From Algoriphagus sp. A40 (GTDB lineage: Bacteria; Bacteroidota; Bacteroidia; Cytophagales; Cyclobacteriaceae): DNA of 64,000 nucleotides. A program made the translations under genes and the position numbers. The DNA is taken from NCBI RefSeq assembly GCF_002002735.1, contig NZ_MUNY01000059.1, positions 1 to 64,000 on the forward strand, read 5' to 3'. Shown here piece by piece: positions 62,613 through 64,000 of the stretch; position 1 is the first letter of the stretch, and each line of letters opens with the position of its first letter. Below the pieces are notes generated by a model that saw nothing but the letters and a program-made list of their open reading frames with translations, was not told where the DNA came from and made no database searches.

Positions 62613-63839
62613 TTAAGCCATTTCGACCAGAGGACTTTTTGTATTCCGGGTTCGATTATGCTTTTTCTTTTTGTGCTTGTTCCACCAAATCAGCGTCCCT
62701 GTGATCGGAAGCGAGGTAGCGATGAGACAAGCTACAAACCAAATAAACTTGGTGAATTGGCCGAAAATTTCTCCGGTATGAAGTGACTTGACCGAGCGAC
62801 CAATCTGCTGTCTTGTAGGAAGATCTGAAAACAATTTAGCCTCCTTTACTTCAAGATTTGCAGGATTCAGAGTCAACTGGTCCGAACCTGCTTTTGCAAA
62901 AAATCCTGTGCGTGATTTACTCACAGAAATATCTCCGTCGGGCTTACTCGGTAAAGAAATCCGAAGATTCCCATCATAAGGAAGAGTCGAATTACTTGAC
63001 GCTACCGCTTGGTCAAAAGAGATAAATACCTGCTTAACTGGAGCTTCATCGGCAGGTTCTTTGGATTTTTCTCCGCCTCTCTCTCCTCCTGGATTTCCTC
63101 CGGTTTGGGCTTGATAGATATCCCAGGTCTTTTGCCATCCGGTTTTGTACCACTGATAGGACCAGAATGGTCCAGTTACAGCCATGATGAACAAGATCAA
63201 CAGGGAATAAAATGCCAGGGTATTGTGCAGGTCATGGTTAACACGCTTCCAGTTGGCATCCCACTTCACCTTCAGGCCTTGTTTCCAGTTTTTGGCTTTT
63301 TGAGGGACCCAGATAAAAATCCCGGTGACAACACCCAATAAAAACAGCAAGGTCGCGACTCCGTTGATGAACCTGCCCAATTCCATATTGCTCATGGATT
63401 CCAGGATCGGTTCCTCGATTTTGTCGAGCATCAGCCAACGATGCAGTGAAAACATGTAGCCCATAAATTCCTCAGTAGAAGTTTTCTCTGCAGTATTTGC
63501 GAGGAATTCTCCGGAATAGGGGTTGACAAAATAGCTGACAGGTCGTTCCTCCCCTTCTTTTTTCACCTGAAACTGTACGCTCCGATCTTCAGCCTGGAAG
63601 ACATTCACCCCCACCACCTCAGCTGAGAGACTTTTCTCAACTTCTGTTCTCAACTCATCAAGTGACTTCTTTGAACCGGATACCTCAATAAAATAGCGCT
63701 CGGAATCGGCGAATTCACGGATTTCAGTGTTGTATACATAGATCGTACCGCTAAGACAAACTGCGATTACGATCAGTCCGCATGTCAACCCAGCATAGAG
63801 GTGAATGTCATTGAGAAACTTCCGGATGGGCTTCCACAT
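62613..63839 (-). CDS. PepSY-associated transmembrane protein (PiuB-like, iron-related)
   Basis: A 408-residue inner-membrane protein of the PepSY_TM family. It has TM1 at about 14-36 (HLYAGLTCGLIVIAVCLSGTIYVYN), a periplasmic PepSY region, TM helices at about 160-180 and 205-230 (ALYSLLILFIMAVTGPFW) and a final TM at about 365-385 (FIWFVACLIATSLPITGTLIWW). His residues in HLYAG, LHRW, HDLHN and LHTG are conserved and may bind heme or act in ferrisiderophore reduction. Two Fur-like palindromes lie upstream. Confidence 0.9.
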   Translation of the reverse strand: MWKPIRKFLNDIHLYAGLTCGLIVIAVCLSGTIYVYNTEIREFADSERYFIEVSGSKKSLDELRTEVEKSLSAEVVGVNVFQAEDRSVQFQVKKEGEERPVSYFVNPYSGEFLANTAEKTSTEEFMGYMFSLHRWLMLDKIEEPILESMSNMELGRFINGVATLLFLLGVVTGIFIWVPQKAKNWKQGLKVKWDANWKRVNHDLHNTLAFYSLLILFIMAVTGPFWSYQWYKTGWQKTWDIYQAQTGGNPGGERGGEKSKEPADEAPVKQVFISFDQAVASSNSTLPYDGNLRISLPSKPDGDISVSKSRTGFFAKAGSDQLTLNPANLEVKEAKLFSDLPTRQQIGRSVKSLHTGEIFGQFTKFIWFVACLIATSLPITGTLIWWNKHKKKKHNRTRNTKSPLVEMA

Positions 63840-63909
63840 GGTAGGGAGGTTTTAGAGAATTAGCCTTTAGATTAAGATCTGCCGCAAATGTAAAAAGGGA
63901 AATCATTAT

Positions 63910-63952
63910 TTAGAATGATTCTAATAAATAATTTTATTTAGACTGATTCAAA
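63910..63952 (-). promoter_or_regulatory. Fur-like tandem operators of the PepSY gene
   Basis: TTAGAATGATTCTAA at 63910-63924 is a perfect 7-1-7 palindrome. TTAGACTGATTCAAA at 63938-63952 is a close second copy, 28 bp away. Both lie 71-113 bp upstream of the PepSY ATG in very AT-rich DNA. The pattern and the iron-linked gene fit Fur or an analogous iron regulator. Confidence 0.55.
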
Positions 63953-64000
63953 AGTTGAAAATCGAAATTTTAAAGATGAAAAGATGCTTTGATGGAACTG

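Noticed and set aside
63976-64000. Possible start of a plus-strand gene (ATGAAAAGATGC) at the window end
   Set aside because: Only eight codons are visible, so coding character cannot be judged.

Overview
The window looks like chromosomal DNA of a Bacteroidota member, most likely Cytophagales (Algoriphagus/Cyclobacteriaceae-like). The signs are a type IX secretion (T9SS) C-terminal sorting domain, a FecI/FecR pair of the Bacteroidota type, a TonB receptor with a carboxypeptidase-regulatory-like N-terminus, PadR-linked ABC permeases with a Bacteroidota 'permease prefix', a GxxExxY protein, an RND pump fused to its TolC-like outer-membrane factor, and a TAnnTTTG-type -7 promoter element. This placement is by gene content only; there is no rRNA or other phylogenetic marker. 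I see no rRNA, tRNA or CRISPR array.

Layout. 1-240: 5' end of an IS110-type transposase (minus strand, cut by the window edge) and a structured leader that may be its bridge RNA. 408-4905: Ca2+-type P-ATPase, a GxxExxY gene bounded by inverted repeats, and an amino-acid permease. 5053-8441: small secreted proteins, an MpaB-like oxygenase and an unknown surface protein. 8767-13493: TonB receptor, small outer-membrane barrel and a GVQLAGLxN-repeat surface protein. 13762-24639: a PadR regulator followed by four tandem MacB/FtsX-like permeases with no ATPase. 24762-27981: ECF sigma, FecR and an STN-domain GVQLAGLxN-repeat protein in one operon. 28247-39464: bestrophin, M48 peptidase, oxidoreductase, PhyH dioxygenase, a PIN toxin-antitoxin pair, an S15 peptidase, a propeller plus helical-domain secreted protein, and DinB. 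39822-50164: a 2437-residue beta-helix protein with 16 Ig-like repeats and a T9SS signal, then a shorter tandem paralogue without repeats or sorting signal. 50198-54366: DUF1460 amidase-like enzyme, two GNATs, a PAS-adenylate cyclase and a RibD/DHFR-like reductase. 54633-62246: a heavy-metal efflux operon (response regulator, histidine kinase, RND-TolC fusion, adaptor). 62613-63839: a PepSY iron-related membrane protein behind Fur-like palindromes.

Genes working together. Three minus-strand promoters (in front of the ECF sigma operon, the 404-residue repeat protein and the small outer-membrane barrel) share ATAGGGGTA, exactly 13 nt, then TTGTCYTAT. This defines a probable regulon of the ECF sigma encoded at 27400-27981. 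The PadR promoter carries a perfect 13-bp inverted repeat overlapping its -7 element, which suggests autorepression of the permease operon. The metal two-component system has CTTAA/CTTAG direct repeats at 11-12 bp spacing both upstream of the response-regulator gene and upstream of the pump gene, as expected for OmpR/PhoB-type binding. The strongest candidates for new biology are the ECF/FecR system paired with a GVQLAGLxN-repeat STN protein instead of a TonB receptor, the candidate bridge RNA, and the repeat-shuffled giant T9SS protein.
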